Shown here in pieces: positions 47,591 through 61,798 of a stretch of 64,000 nt of DNA. This stretch comes from Setophaga petechia. Its lineage: Eukaryota > Chordata > Aves > Passeriformes > Parulidae. Both the position numbers and the translations under genes were made by a program. Where the stretch lies: positions 17,945,001-18,009,000 of the forward strand of contig JANCRA010000017.1 of assembly GCA_024362935.1 (NCBI GenBank), written 5' to 3'. Positions within the stretch are counted from its first letter, which is position 1. Each line of letters opens with the position of its first letter. The notes under the pieces are model-generated. The model was not told the DNA's origin. It saw only the letters and a program-made list of their open reading frames with translations, and searched no databases.

Positions 47591-49067
47591 AACCTTGGGA
47601 AAGACATTTGGTAGGAGTCAAATGGATATTCTGAGAGCACCACACACATCGAGGATTCTTGCACCCAGAAAGGGGAGTCACACCAATTAACAAAAAAACC
47701 CAAAAAACAACAAACACCACACAAAACACCACCAGCAACAACAGAGGAGCCAGGCTTTGGGAATTGCTCCAGTTATGGCTCTACTTAAAATATAAATTGT
47801 CATTGCACTGGTCTGGAAGAAGATAACACCTTCTGCCTAAACCTGAAATGTCTTTTATTGTGAAACCTCTCCAGTTTTGCCAGACATTGCAAAGCAGGAA
47901 ATGTTGCCAATACAAATGTTATCCCAGACTCCCTCATCAAAATATAAACCATTGTACAATAGCTAAAGGAATATAACTCATACAAATATGAAAGGCTGTG
48001 ATTTGTAATGGATCTCTTTCCCAACAAAATTTTAACCAGAGAATTTAGTATTTATTAGACTGTAGGACTCAGGAAGTTCAGATGGTTATGTGGTGTTATG
48101 AAAAAAATAGAAAATGAAAAGAAAAAAGTGGCTGGGATCAAAGACTGTCTGCAAGGGAAAGGCTCAATGTGTTACTACAGAGATAATTCACAATTTATCT
48201 GAGACCTCTAAGTACCTCTGAAGCTCAACTGAGCATAGCATTCCTTTGAAAAGCCCAGTTTTCAAATAAAGCCTATATTAATAAATATACATTAGATTAC
48301 ATAATTTAAAGAAACAACATTGAAGTAGTTTGGAAACTGGAGCCAAATTCAATACCAGGTCCTTATTGTGCATTACCTTTTTATTACAAAGGCTCAGAAT
48401 TTTAACTATGGAAAGAGCAGCAAAGGCCAATTAATGAATGTGCCAGTATTTAATATACTCATTTTTCAGCACAGAATATTGTGGAAACAAATTCTAATCT
48501 CACTCCAGCCACTCAGGCCCTAAGATGAAAAACATCATAGTCAATGCACTGGACTTCAAATATGAAAATAAAGAATAAGCTCTCCCCCTGCACTCAAAGA
48601 GCTGAGACTCTCCAACCCCCAAAATGAAAAAAATATTTTTTTTCCAGTAACAGATGTGAAAAATATATTCATCAATCCTTTCTGGCATAATGAATTTTGA
48701 ATGCAAGAAGGAGAAACATGTTAGCTAAACATAGACAACTCTAGTAGAGAGCAGAATGGCTCACAAGATGAATATCAGATGAAAATGACAGCTGTTACAA
48801 TTAAATTCAGAATTTATGTTTTCCTAGTTGAAAATGAGAACTTATTTACAAACAAAGCTATCTCACCATCTGAGGGAAAAAGACAAACAACTTTTTTCTT
48901 TCTAGAGAACTATTTTTTTCTTTAAAATAAATATTGTAGCAAAATCTTTTTTTCAGTTTTAGATTCTTTGTTTTTATTGGTTCCAGATCACTTTCTTTTG
49001 TTTTAATTTCCACAAAAGTTCTCTCCAGGCTCATGTGTTTGCCAGGATTTCTGTGTAAAACTATAGA
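47591..49067. other. Non-coding DNA without assigned features
   Basis: Unique AT-rich sequence bordering the AT satellite on its left. Nothing coding was recognised. Confidence 0.4.
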
Positions 49068-49675
49068 TAAATATAGTTATTATATATTATATACATAATA
49101 ATATATATACATAAAATATTATATACATAATATATATTATGTGTATATTATTAATATTTAATTACAAATATTAAAAATTATTATTATGTAATACATAATA
49201 TATTATATACATTATATAATGTATATTATGCACATAATATAATGTATATTATACACATAATATAATGTATATTATACACATAATATAATGTATATTATGC
49301 ACATAATATAATGTATGTTATGCACATAATATAATGTATGTTATGCACATAATATAATGTATATTATACGCATGATATAATGTATATTATACGCATGATA
49401 TAAGGTATATTATAGACATAATATAATGTATATTATACACATAATAAAATGTATATTATACGCATAATATAATATATATTATATGCATAATATAATGTAT
49501 ATTATAATACATAATATAATATATATTATATGCATAATATAATGTATATTATAATACATAATATAATGTATATTATATACATAATATAATGTATATTATA
49601 CGCATAATATAATGTATATTATACGCATAATATAATGTATATTATACACATAATATATACAGAATATACATATAA
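49068..49675. repeat. AT-rich 23-bp satellite array
   Basis: Over about 49,200-49,660 a 23-bp unit (TAATGTATATTATACACATA core) repeats some 20 times with C/T/G variants in one place (ACAC, GCAC, ACGC, ATGC). The left 130 bp are a degenerate AT simple repeat. Each unit is nearly its own reverse complement, so strands can fold into hairpins or a cruciform. Confidence 0.93.
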
Positions 49676-50435
49676 CTATGCATAAAAATGTCACTGGGTG
49701 CTCTCCAATCCAGCCCCATGGTTTTTTCTCTGAGGTGATTCTGTGCTATTAAAACCAGCCCAGGAGGGAGCCCAGCTGTTGGTGTGTCCAGGATTTTGTG
49801 CAGGTGCCTCCTGTTGAGTATTTAATGCATCAAAACCCTCCTGGGCAGTGGCACAGGGGAGAGCAGGCCCATTCCTCTCTCTCACTGTGGGGATCTCCTG
49901 GAAATCCAGACCATGCCAGAGTTTTGCCCCTGGCTGTGATTTCACACCCTGACCCTGCCCTGGATTTCTGCTGCAGGAGAATTGGGTGCTGCTGATGTGA
50001 TTAGAGGGATGTGGCACAGAGCAGAGCTGCCTTGCACTACAAGCACATTTTTATGCCATAAATTCCTTCTGAGTGTGGCAGAGCTACCTCAGGGCAGCAC
50101 TGTTCCATCCTTCAGGAGTGCTGGATTTTTAAAAAATACATATTTTTTTCTTTAATCTCAGGGTTTGGGTTGCTTAGGGATTTTTTTTCCTCTCTCAGGC
50201 ACTAGGCAGCACATCAGCTGCAGGAATCACACCATTTCCTGACCTTTAGACTCTAAACTAAGTAAAGTTTGAATCTCTTGGTTTTCTCATTTCTCTGTAT
50301 TAGTTCCTTTCCCTTCTTTTGATTGTATTAGAGCTATTAGAGCTTTCCTTTCACACTATAACCCCTGGATTTATCAAATTAAATGCTATTTGGAGGGTTT
50401 GGGATTTGAGTTCTGAATCTTGTTGTTGATGCTTT
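49676..50435. other. Non-coding DNA without assigned features
   Basis: A GC-richer patch (49,700-50,010) follows the AT array, then AT-rich unique sequence. No gene can be supported. Confidence 0.4.
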
Positions 50436-50439
50436 CCAG

Positions 50440-50890
50440 CTGAAAGCTCAGTTATGAATCATTAGGAATCACTTAAGTCTTAATGATGTCAAGCAATTAA
50501 TGAACAAAAAGATACAGCTCAACATTTCAGTAGATGCACACAGTAATGATAAGGAAAATGTGCTTTCCTCAAGGTAGGAGGACTTGATATCCCAAAAGTG
50601 ACTTTGAATAAACTCGTCATTGTTTCCACTGATTTTGCTTTTGAATCTGACTTCTGTTCCACATTAAAATAAGTAATTAGTGTTTATTTTCAATGTGACT
50701 GACACCTGTAGAACATGGACAGACTGGCTGTGCAATTATGTCAACACTGTGCATTGACCTTGAATTTTGAGAGAGCCAGCTGCCAGAAAAAGGAATCTTT
50801 AATTTCATTGACTCATTAAATTAAAATCATTTTTAGCAAAAATAATCGTGGGTGAATTGCCATATGTTCTTGAAACTTAGGAGACCGGGG
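50440..50890. promoter_or_regulatory. Candidate conserved regulatory element
   Basis: Clustered homeobox-type TAAT sites (CTTAATGATGTCAAGCAATT, AAGTAATTAGTG, TCATTAAATTAAAATCA), an AATAAACTCGTCATTGTTTCC string with a SOX-like core, and CAGCTGCC E-box text. No frame or transposon is evident. This is inference from motif density only. Confidence 0.2.
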
Positions 50891-53800
50891 AGATTTTTAA
50901 ATAATCAGACTGCAGAGCTGTTCTTTTGAACTAAAATGTTTTCAGCATTTCTATTTCAGCTACATTTACAATCCAGTTGAACATAAAGTTCTGGAACAGC
51001 AGGCAAAACTAAGTAAAGAAATGAATGATGCTGCAAGTTGCATGCTATTCACCTAGAGATAGAAGTGAGAAGTCTGTAGATGAATAAAATATTAAGATAC
51101 TAACGTAAATCTGTAAGAAAATTGCAACAGATTGCAGAAATGTTTTTGTTGGGTTTTTTGTACTTTAATACTGACGACGTTTCCCTGAATTAAATGTAAT
51201 GCAAGTTTTAGAGCTGTTGAATGGGATTCAAGATGGAAAAATGCACAACAGAATCTGCTACAAGAGTACAAAATCTTGGTTGGAAGAAAATCCAAATGAA
51301 CAGGGCACCATCTGCTCTCTTCCAGTTGTTCATCACTGCACAAATTATGGCCACTGAGGCACAGACACACCACCCACAGCACTGGGAGAAATGAGGCACC
51401 TTTGCCCCAAACCAGAATGATTCTCTGTGCACAAATCCTCCTTTTTCTCCTCTACCCATCCTCCCTTGAAGCTCCTAAAACACAGCAACAGACTCATGGA
51501 TTTAACAAGGCTGAAGCATTATTTGTGCATCTCTATCAAAATGAATTCATGTAATGGTGGTGAGACTGAGACTACAATTTAATGAAATTATAAAAATTTG
51601 ATGGCACTTAGATAACAAAAATGAAAATTTTACTCTTTCTTTTGAGATAAAGAGTTATATCAAATAGACAACAATACTTTCAGAAAGTTCAGCATTTTCT
51701 TCTGCTTTTACTACCCACTAAATTATTCTTTTGCATGAATCTGTATGAGAAGCAACTGTATTGTACCAACTGCTGGGACACATCCATCCCTCTTTTGAGT
51801 TCTGTATTCAAATCTTATTTTTTGCCTCATCCAAAGACAATTAGTGATCTATAATTACCAAAGTTTCCTGAAAACCTGTCACAATGCTCTTTTAAAAGAG
51901 CACTAAAGAGTTGACTCAGATGTCAAATGTAGTGTCACTGTTGATGTCTTGGGGAAAACCTAAACCCAGATCCTTCATTCATTCCTAATCAGAACCATTT
52001 CTGATCACAATCTCTCTCTGAACTCGATTTTCTGGGGACTCTCTCTGCCCTCATTCCAAGGCATTGCCTTGAACAACTTTTGGGAAGCACCAGCAGGGTC
52101 AGTTTGTCACATCCCACAGAGGAGCTGGTGGTGAGGCAGTGCCTGCCCAGCACAGACCCTCTGCTCACCTGGGCTGAGCTCAGGGATTGGTTTTGTTTCA
52201 TTCAGACCCCGAATTTGAGGGGGCTCAGCTTTTCCAAGCTGGCTTTGCTCACCCATTGCTCCCTTGAGGGGAATCTCTAGGGCTGCCCATTGATCTCCTG
52301 CTTTTTGTTATGATCACTGGAAGTTCGCCTGAGTGCATCACAATCCTATTGCTGCCTGATTTCTGATAAAACCACAGAGAGCTGAGCTGGGAAAAAGAGA
52401 ATAGGTGATAAAGAAAATGTTATGTTTCATTAGATGGTAAGAAGATATGTCAGCTTCAAAGATGAAGCCAAGATCATTATGTGAGCTTCTTTTGTTGAAT
52501 AAATGATATTTAGAAGAACAGAAATGGGAATCAGAATTTAAAAGTAGATAATAGAAAAATACAGTAATTTGTTACAGAAATATATTATACAAAACTATGT
52601 ATTATTTATTTCTTTAAAAACTCAAACTGGGTTATCAGGATATTTTGGGAAAATAAATTGTGCCTCTAGATGGAAGTCCATGTGCAGATTATTGGCTTGA
52701 GCTTCTTTGATCTACCTTCACCCTCAGCCAGCATCTTTGTTTTAAGTCAGAGGTTATCAACCTCAGCTATATTGCTATATGGATTTTTAATTTCTTTTCA
52801 AAAGCAAAAATTGCCTACACAGATATTTGCAAAATAGCATAAAATTTAAGGCTGACCTATTGACAGCTTCTTCTCTTTCATTGTGTTGGGGAGTTTCTGA
52901 CAGAGTGAGTGACTGAGGAAAGCAATGCCTGAGCAAAAGCCATGTCAGCAAATCCACATTCTTCTTTTAATGAAAACCACCTAAGACTTGCTATGAGTTA
53001 ATAAAAAACAATGTATGTAGTATATGCACATTGCTGTACATACAAATACACAGGTAAAATATCAAATAATAGATGAAAGCAACACCTGGCACTGAAGTGC
53101 TACATTTAATTTAAGAGAGACTTATGGTATGAATTTGTGTCTAAAAGGAAATATAAAATTGATGTTTAAAATTCCAGCACTATTCAGAACTCCAGGATAC
53201 TCTGGAGTTCAGAACTCCAGGATGCTCAGGAGAAGCTGGAGCTGTGTCCCTCCTGCACAGGGCAAGGGAAGGCAGGAATTCACTGAGCCACCTTGACAAA
53301 AACAACCAGTATTTTTTTCCTGCTGAGCTCTGTGTGAGCTGGAAGGATGAGAGTGTCCCCAATTAATTTTGTCCTTCGTTCCCTGACAGAAGGTCCCAGG
53401 CTCTCATTCCAGCTGATCAGCTGCTTAATGCTCTGCATCAGAACCTGGAGCTGCCATCAGCACCACGGAGGGCCTCAAATAGCTTTGGTCAATCAATGTA
53501 AAACATGACCAAATATTAATTACTGCAGTTAGCCTGCCTGAAATGTACAAAAATCAGAGGAAAAAATTGTTTTTTGCAATTATTATTGATGTGCTGGTTT
53601 AGAGTTCTCAAAGGCTAACGCAGTGATTTTGAAACCAGATTGAATTCTTGCACACAACACCTCATCATTATCCCAGATTTGTCTCTTTGGGAACTGGATT
53701 CACCTAAAATATAAACCCACAGGTGTGCCCTCAATCACTTCAAAATTATTTTTAAAAGCATCTTGAAAATCAAGTTATAGCATACCAGATTTTCTGTTAG

Positions 53801-56800
53801 AACACATCCAAACAAGACCCCAGAACTACAACAAAAATCAGAACAAGCCTGTGGACAGATAAGGTTCAGCAGAGCAAAACTTAATCTAAAGCACTATCTG
53901 CTTACCCTGACAGTTTCTTTCTTCTCTTGCTGTTTTTCTCCTATTTTTCTATTATTTTAGAAGCTTTATCTTGCTCAGTCTTGTCAGAAAAGCCACTCAT
54001 ATCAAAGCAGTATTTCTATGGCTGAATATTCCTGTGTAGTTATATTTGGTACCTCTCCATATGACAGCTGGTATTTCATCATTAATAAAAATGTAATAAG
54101 AATTGTAAATGACTTGTTAATTAGTTGTTGCTGAAGTTCAGTACAGCATTTTATTGTATTTGAGAGTCACACCTCTCAAACTCAGCACCATTTTGCACCA
54201 AGTTTGGCAAATGGGAAAATGGGATCACCTCTTCCCACCTTTGCACTAATTATCTTCTGTTTAATTTATAATATAAATATAATTATATATAATATAATAA
54301 AAAAACCAAAACCCTGCTGCCACAAACCATGTGTACACGATATGGAGAGATGATAGAGGGGTTTAAATCTCAGCTGATGAGCGTTCTTATCTCAGGTTGA
54401 AAAGAGAAGAACAGGAAGAGATGCTACACCACAGCCTAAGGTGTTCTGTTCCACACATGGCTTTGGAAATACTGCAAGAACTCAAGCAGATTCGTGGTAT
54501 CCTGCACATATTTCAGGGTTATTTGGTTTGCAGAAAGGAATTAGAAACCCATGGGATGAGTGAAATAGAGAATTCCCTTAACTGTTGCAATCTGTTAACT
54601 CTTGCCTTTGTAAATTGGCAGAAAATTTTATAAGGAGCCATTAGTCTATTAAAAGTTAGCTAGTCCACAGGCAAATGACCAGGAAATCACTGGGAAAACC
54701 GAGTTTCTGTGCTTTTCAGAAACCAAAGAAAATAAAACCACTTTTCATAAACAATTCAGCAGGAACAGAACATTTTCCTGTTGCCTCAAGTTACCAACAG
54801 AACAAAACCACACTCTGTGACTTCTTTAACACATCTCAGCTCTGGTGTTTGCCTTCAGAAAACAACAGATAAGATGCATGTATATTTTTCAGAAGCTGAA
54901 TCTTGTTATCATTTTTATAAGGTCACATACTGAACACAGGAAATGGAAATTCCCTGTGGAGGAAAATGTTGTTGCAGGTGTGCTTATTCTAATGTAGGTT
55001 TTGTTTGGTTCTTTTTTTTTTTTGTTATTTCGGAATTGATTTGACATTCTCCTAATACTTTATTCTTGAAAATATAACCTTTTTCTTTAGAGCTGTTGCT
55101 GTTTGAGTTGCTTAATATCTTAAAAACAACACTCAGATTTGTTTCATCTGATGTTCAAATTCAATAGACAGAATGTTATCTAACTCTGAGCCCTGTAATG
55201 TCTGATACAAAATATCTTCACTGCTAAAACTGGATGAGACTCAGGATTATAATTTTCTCCAAAGTTCATCATAAGACAAGGAATATTTTAATCTTTTTTG
55301 ACTTAGCTTTATTGTTTCATTGCTTTTGTCCTCTTCACTACTTCAAAAATTACTCTGCTGTGATAGAACTTCAGTTTTCTGCAAAATGGGCTTGCTATAT
55401 ATATACCCTGAAAAACTATTTACTTTCATTTATAATCACTGAGGAGACTTGATAAATGTCTTTCACTTACAATCAGGAACCATGCATTTCCCCCAGAATA
55501 GCAGTGGCTGCTTGGATAATTCTGTTACTCATATTTTAGCCATATTATTTGAACTACCACAGGTAAAGTCCCCTAATGTGATTGAACATGCACAGGTTAC
55601 AAAGGCAGAAGGACACACAGTTCTTCAGCAAAAAAAAAGTAGACAAAATAACATCAATAATTAAACACTTCCAACTTTCAATGGAGTGCTTGTTTTTCCT
55701 GTTATAAATGTAAATTATCCCATTCTTTCTGGAATGGGATATCATCTTTTCATCTTGGGATCAGGCCTGAACAGTTTTCAGAGGATTTTGCATTTTCCAG
55801 CACCTAAAGTGACTGAGGGAACTGAGCACATCCTCTAACCATTTCTAACAACACAAAATTAGTCAACCTAATTTAATGTCCATTTATCACCCCTCTGCAT
55901 AACTCTGTCCAAGGAGTGTGAGCTAACAGAAAGTGTATTTATAATGGATAATAAAGTTATCATCAATACTAATGCAAAATTTAGCATCTGATTTAAAACT
56001 GATAGAATGCAAAAAAAAGGTGAATAATACATGAAGCTCCTCCTCCATGAGTGCTGCTTCACACCCTTGAAGATGTAAAATGTGCTCATTTAAAACATAA
56101 CCCACAAGAACTGCAAAGATTTTGATCCTTAAAGAGTTCAGATAAAGTGCGAACCCAGCCAGCCCAGAAGCAGAGTTAAAAGGAATTAGAATTCCACACC
56201 AGAAGTAAAAATGTTTATGTTTTTCCATGATAAACCTTTGGGTTTAAATACACAGGATAGGGACAGGGAGCACTGAGAACAGGAACCCTGCTCTACTACA
56301 GGTTCTGAAATTATTAATGAGCTGCAGGACTCAGTCTGCTTTTGAATTAATTATAATTAATCAAATTTGCTTGACTCCAGTGAAAAGCAACCAATATCTG
56401 GATGGGCACAGTTTTTTATCACTTTGTTGTGCAGTTTGGGTTTTTTACTCCTTTGGGACACTCAGCTGACCCAATCCTAATCAACTAACTATTAGAAAGA
56501 CATTTTTATGTATTTTTAGATCTTTTTTTCTAGGTACTGAAGAGAAAAAACCTCTCTAGAAGCCAGGATTTCTCCCTGCATTAGATTATTCATTTTTGAT
56601 GCTCTGGGATGAGTTCTCCTCTAGATTTTCATCAGTTCTACATGAGATATTGAGAAGGAGCTGAGACAACAGTCTCAAACTAGTTCAGGTGGTTTGTATG
56701 AGGTGAGATAATACAACAGGGTGTTTGACATCTGAAACAAATAGAATTTGTCAAGGTATTTAAAAAAAAATCTTTTCTGACAGTTTAATTCTAAAAATAT

Positions 56801-58682
56801 TATACTTCATTCATTATAAATCTCACAATGTTCCTACAATATTATTTGGATAATTCCAGGGGGTTTTCCTTTCCCTTTTCAGAGTCCTTTATGAACATCA
56901 ACCATTTGAAAAACAGGAAGTAAAAATAAAACAACTGAGACAATAAGAGAAATACTCTTGATTTAAGAATTGCCTTGGAGAAAGTTCCTCAAACAGTCAC
57001 AGACTGTCAGAAAATACACCCTGTAAGTGGTTTTTCAGGTTAGACAGAATAAGTCCATTTTATCCTTTCAATATAATGCTATTTCTTCCAATAATGATAG
57101 CTGTGGCAATTTTTATCTTCCATCCTGTTATTGAAGGAGGATTAAGATATTTTTAATGCCATACAAGTACTCTTTGGGAAAGAGTGATGGTTATTAAAAA
57201 AAGTGCTCTAAAATTAGATGATTCAAAGGTGTCAGGATCCACGTCTAACAGACACGTTGAGCAGACAAGGACTGGGGGATGCTGAGCTGCTACTGGTCCA
57301 GACATCTCCTCAAATGGAAGCAATTTTCTTTGAGTACAGAAAAAAGAAAAAAATCATGGAACAAAAATACCACAGAATATTGACCTTCAGCTTTCTGTCA
57401 GGTTTAGTTGATTGGATGAATTTAGTGCAGGAAAGGCTTAACAAAATCCTACACTCCATATTCTTTACCACAGGGAAGTGATAATTTCACCACTTTAAAA
57501 ATTGTTGCAGTTGCATTCTGTTCGATTTTGGGGTTTTTTTTGGTATGGAAATGGAGCAGGCTTATTATTTTTAATTTGTTTTTCACTCTTTACAGATTTA
57601 TTGCATTAAAGTGAAAGCTGGTGCATCTTCCTGAAGGTGGATAACATTACAATGAGCTAAAAACAAAGTTGCTTGGTACTTCAAATTCTAAATAAATGGC
57701 ATTTGTATGACTGCAGTGAACGTTGAGCTGTCTGCCAGGCACCACTCAGCTTTCATTACTGTAAATCATCTCTTGGAAAGCTGCTGAGAAATTCAATTGT
57801 CTTCTGAAGGCTGGGAGGTGCATCTGGGGAAGGTGACAATGCCAAGGTTGCTGTCAACACCACTGAAGGCACATTTTGAAGAATGTGCCTCACCTCAGGA
57901 CAGGACAGAGCTGCTGCTTTTCCGTGGCTCAAAAGCTGAGTAGGGAAGGCAGGAGCTCTCCTGGCTGTCCTCTCCTGTTGTATTTGCTGGGGCTTTTGTG
58001 GCAGGAAGGAATGATGAGTTTGGTTCTGTGCTTTCAGAAGGTTAATTTATTATTTTATGATATTATAACTAAACTATACTAAAGAGTACAGAAAGGATAT
58101 TTATAGAAGGTTAAAAAGATAATAATGAAAACTCGTGACTCCTTTCAGAGTTTAACCCTGATTACCTATTGAGTCAAAACAATTCACAGCAACCCAATGA
58201 AACAACCAGCTGCTGGTAAACCATTTCTAAACACAGCCTAAAAGAACAAAACACAGGAGAAACAAAGCAAATAATTATTGTTTTCCTTTTTCTCTGAAGC
58301 TTCCCAGGAGAAAAACCCTGAGCAAAGGGATTTTTCAACAAATGTAAATACCACACCCTCCTAGGCTGGAAATCCAGGGGAGGCAGGAAAAGGTGAGCAC
58401 ACCCAGCCTGGTGGGCTGAATGAGGAATTCCCTGGCACCACCAGGGCTGGTTTGCTTTTCACAGACTCCATTTGGTTGTAGGAGAGCAGGAGGGAGGGTC
58501 CCAAGGGCAGGGCTTGTCTCACATGTTCAACTGAGCTTTGACATTTCTGCAGGAATCCTTAAAATTAGAGGGTTTTGAGAAAGTTTAGAAAAAGACAGGC
58601 CTCAGTGACAGCACAGACAGTGAGATGCTAAAGCAGCAGAAAAATTGGTAATGTAGACATGAGAAATGAACAATAGGTCTAT
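50891..58682. other. Long non-coding stretch, little assigned
   Basis: AT-rich unique sequence. A short direct repeat (CAGAACTCCAGGAT twice) lies at 53,186-53,224 and a poly-T run near 55,012-55,023. Frames of 60-100 codons are scattered; none could be supported as a gene. Confidence 0.4.
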
Positions 58683-59160
58683 GTTAGGTGCTGCCTTAGG
58701 TGGTAACAAGTTTACTTGATGTATATCTTTAGAAGGTTAAAAATGAACAGAGCTCTGTGCCTTGTTTCTTATGAACAAGCTGTTGTGTTTGAATGTAGGC
58801 CGCGATTGTTTTAACCACAGCTCCGTGTGCTTTGAGTGATTGATAGAAGTATTGTCAATGTTCTTGTGCTCTGTGTGTGATTGGTGAAATGCAGATGGAA
58901 ATGGCTTTATGATATGGAAATGGCTTTATGATATGGAAATGCTTTATGATATGGAAATGGCTTTATGATGTGCTGGAACACCACGTCTCTTTGGCATTCT
59001 GCTTGATTCAGTGAGTTGGTTGCATCTCTTGTCTCCATTGTTGTAACAATGTGCTGAGACTGATGCCTGAATAAACCACTCTGACGCTGATTTTGGAGTG
59101 TCCCATCCCATCCTGTTGGTGGTATAAATACTTTGCCAGGGCAATTTCTAGAGAGGGACA
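58683..59160 (+). mobile_element. Probable LTR or LTR fragment
   Basis: The stretch has a CCACAGCTCCGTGTGCTTTG block, CTGTGTGTGATTGGTG, and GCCTGAATAAACCACTCTG, which would be a poly(A)-signal region, in the order typical of avian retroviral LTRs. It is richer in CpG than the surroundings. A possible start is TGTTAGGTG at 58,683, but no matching target duplication or clear CA end was found, so the limits are uncertain. Confidence 0.35.
58894..58972 (+). repeat. 19-bp tandem repeat, about four copies
   Basis: GGCTTTATGATATGGAAAT repeats about four times; the third copy lacks one G. It lies within the probable LTR. Confidence 0.9.
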
Positions 59161-61798
59161 ATTCCCCTTGAGCTCACTGCCCTGGAGGACTCAGGGCTGG
59201 ACCTTTCACTAATACCAGTTTTAACCTCTCACACCTGGAGCTCCTCTCTGCAGCCCCAGGGTGATTATCACACACCCCTCCAGGCAGTTCACATTTATAA
59301 TATATTATAAATTCACATTTATAATAAAATGTTATCAGCTGCCTGTAGAAATAAAGCAACCCCCCAGCAGGTCATACACAGCTTCCAATCACAGAACAAC
59401 ACCCAAAGATTCACAGAAATTTCTGTTTCACGGGCACAGAATAATGGAACATCAACAGCCACAGTGGAAATATGTGCATAATGATATTTTATCTTTTGTG
59501 TACAGCAAGGCTTCGTTCATTATCTCCTCACAAACATTTCTGATTTTACAGCCTGACTAACACATTTCTCCAGCACTGCTGCAGAAGGTTTGCATGCACA
59601 AGTCTGTGTTTCTTGCAGGAACAGAATCTCTCAGGCTTTTTCAAATGCAAAAGACTCACTTCAATTCACTAGAAGCAGCTAACTCAGGTTTAATAAACAC
59701 TTAGGTACTGGAGACTGGGTTCAGTTCAAGTTCTCTGTAGCTACAGCCTGAAATATTTATAGCTCATATTCAGAGTTTTCCCCACATTTATATCCTGCTA
59801 TTTGAAAGATGTTTGCATTTTCAAAGAAAACAGTACTACCTGTATTGAAGATCTATTCAGCACATAAAAGAATAAATTTCCCAAGCTGCTGCTAGAAATG
59901 TGACTGACAGAAGAACAAGTACATTGTGGAAATCTAAAGAGGCAAATTTTCATAGAACTATTCAAGAGGCAAAATGAGTGACTAGAACTATAGAGGTTTT
60001 TTTTTTTTTTTTTAACAGAGAATCTTTGCAAACTTTTCTTAGCTACAAATGAAATAACAGAATACCAAGACCAATAGAGGCACATAGGATTAGATAATGG
60101 ACCCTTAGATTCTTTAAAACCATATTTTTTAGATGTTTCTCAGACAAATTGAAAATATGAATCCATGTTTTTCTCTTGTAAAATCTCAGATGTTGTACAT
60201 TGAGATTTACAATGAGCACTTGGACTTTCAAAACAGAGATAAGATTAAAAAAAACCCACAAAAGACAAGATTTACCCTCTCCTATTCTTCATTCACCAAA
60301 AATTTGCTCAGTGATGGTTTTCTGTCAGTAAGGGAATCCACATAAGGGTAGAACTCTAATCATGCACAAGCAATCCTGGCAGATATAAAGCCTTGCCTTT
60401 CCCCATCTCTCTTTCCCTACAACACTCTCTCTTCTCCCTGGCATTGAAACAGGACACGGGGAAATTGAATTAATCACAGCTCTTCACTGTACATTGTTTT
60501 TTTCACCCTTGCAACCACACAAGTCCATAAATACCCTCAATGGTTCTGCCTCCCATTGTCCCTGCAATTTGATCAAAAGCATTGATCCCACAAGCCAAAA
60601 ACTCCATCTGATCAGATCATTTTATTCCTCCTCTACTGAAATCAACTCATATCACTCCAGAGCCTCTCAATTTCTCTCAGACATTTTGTCTTTTTTCCGG
60701 CTAAATTGGCATTTCCTACTCGTTTCCTGGTTTTCCAATAGCCATATGACATGTGAAATGGGCTAATAAATAGTATTTGAACTTATGCTAAATAGAGGGA
60801 AAACACCTTGTACAAACATCTGTTTTCTCTAGTTTTCTGATGAGCTTGGTTTGAACTATTTTGTCCCATTGCAGCAAAGAGAAATCCTAAAAAATCAAAT
60901 ATTTGGCTTTATAGGACAGACGCAGAAGTGGGCTTGATTTTTCCCATCTCCATGCATAATATATGATGAATTGCACTTTAAATTTGATATAAACGACATT
61001 TTAAAAGAAATTATAGCATTTTTAAGGAATTACTTCTTATTAATCAAATTCATTTGTTAATCCTCTTTCATAAACAATAAGCAGTGTTGTTAATCAGTAC
61101 AAACGAACACAGTCATGTTGTATGTTAAACCTCATTTAAAAAATAAATGTTTTTTAAAACATTTGATTTAGTAAGAGGAATCCTCTTGAACCTGTTGGGA
61201 CATTTCCTGTGTAATCAGAACTCCAAGCCAAAGGAAGCAGGATCGAAAAATCTAAAACAGAGAAATTTTCCCACTAATTTATCTTTCTTCACCTACGTCT
61301 TTATTCCTCATGCTCCCAATTAGTGAACTTTCCCTGAAAGTTGCTCATCCAGAAAACCACACAAAACAAAACATACATCTTAACTTACAAGTTCACTCAG
61401 CTAGAAGTTTTCAGGTTTAAAAGCCAAAAATAAAAAAAAAAACAAAAAAACAACAAATCCAAAAATTAGCTTTCCATTTTCATCTAGAACTTAGTCTATC
61501 CTGAGATAAGACATTATCAGATAAACACAGCCAGCCCTAGCAGAGAAAACTCATTCAAACTTAAGGAGTCCTTAGTAAAAAATACAGTTTGATGAAATCA
61601 GAGTCCCAAAAGCTGAGGAAATGCCCATCCTCTTAGAAAACAGGATTTCTACAGCAGGGCAGACTCCCATTAATGCTATACAGGAATAAGAGCTCATTAT
61701 TTGGATATAGAATAAAGAAATATCTGAAAAAGGAGCACAGAAAACTCACCTGCCTGTGCTGGAACTGCAGAAATATTTCCCAACCCACTGCCCCTCCA
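59161..61798. other. Non-coding DNA without assigned features
   Basis: AT-rich unique sequence with a poly-T run at about 59,998-60,014 and an A-rich run near 61,431-61,450. Nothing coding was recognised. Confidence 0.4.

Noticed and set aside
54397..54633. 78-codon plus-strand frame preceded by a CTCAG-like acceptor
   Set aside because: Composition is plausible, but no donor, family match or partner exon could be found.
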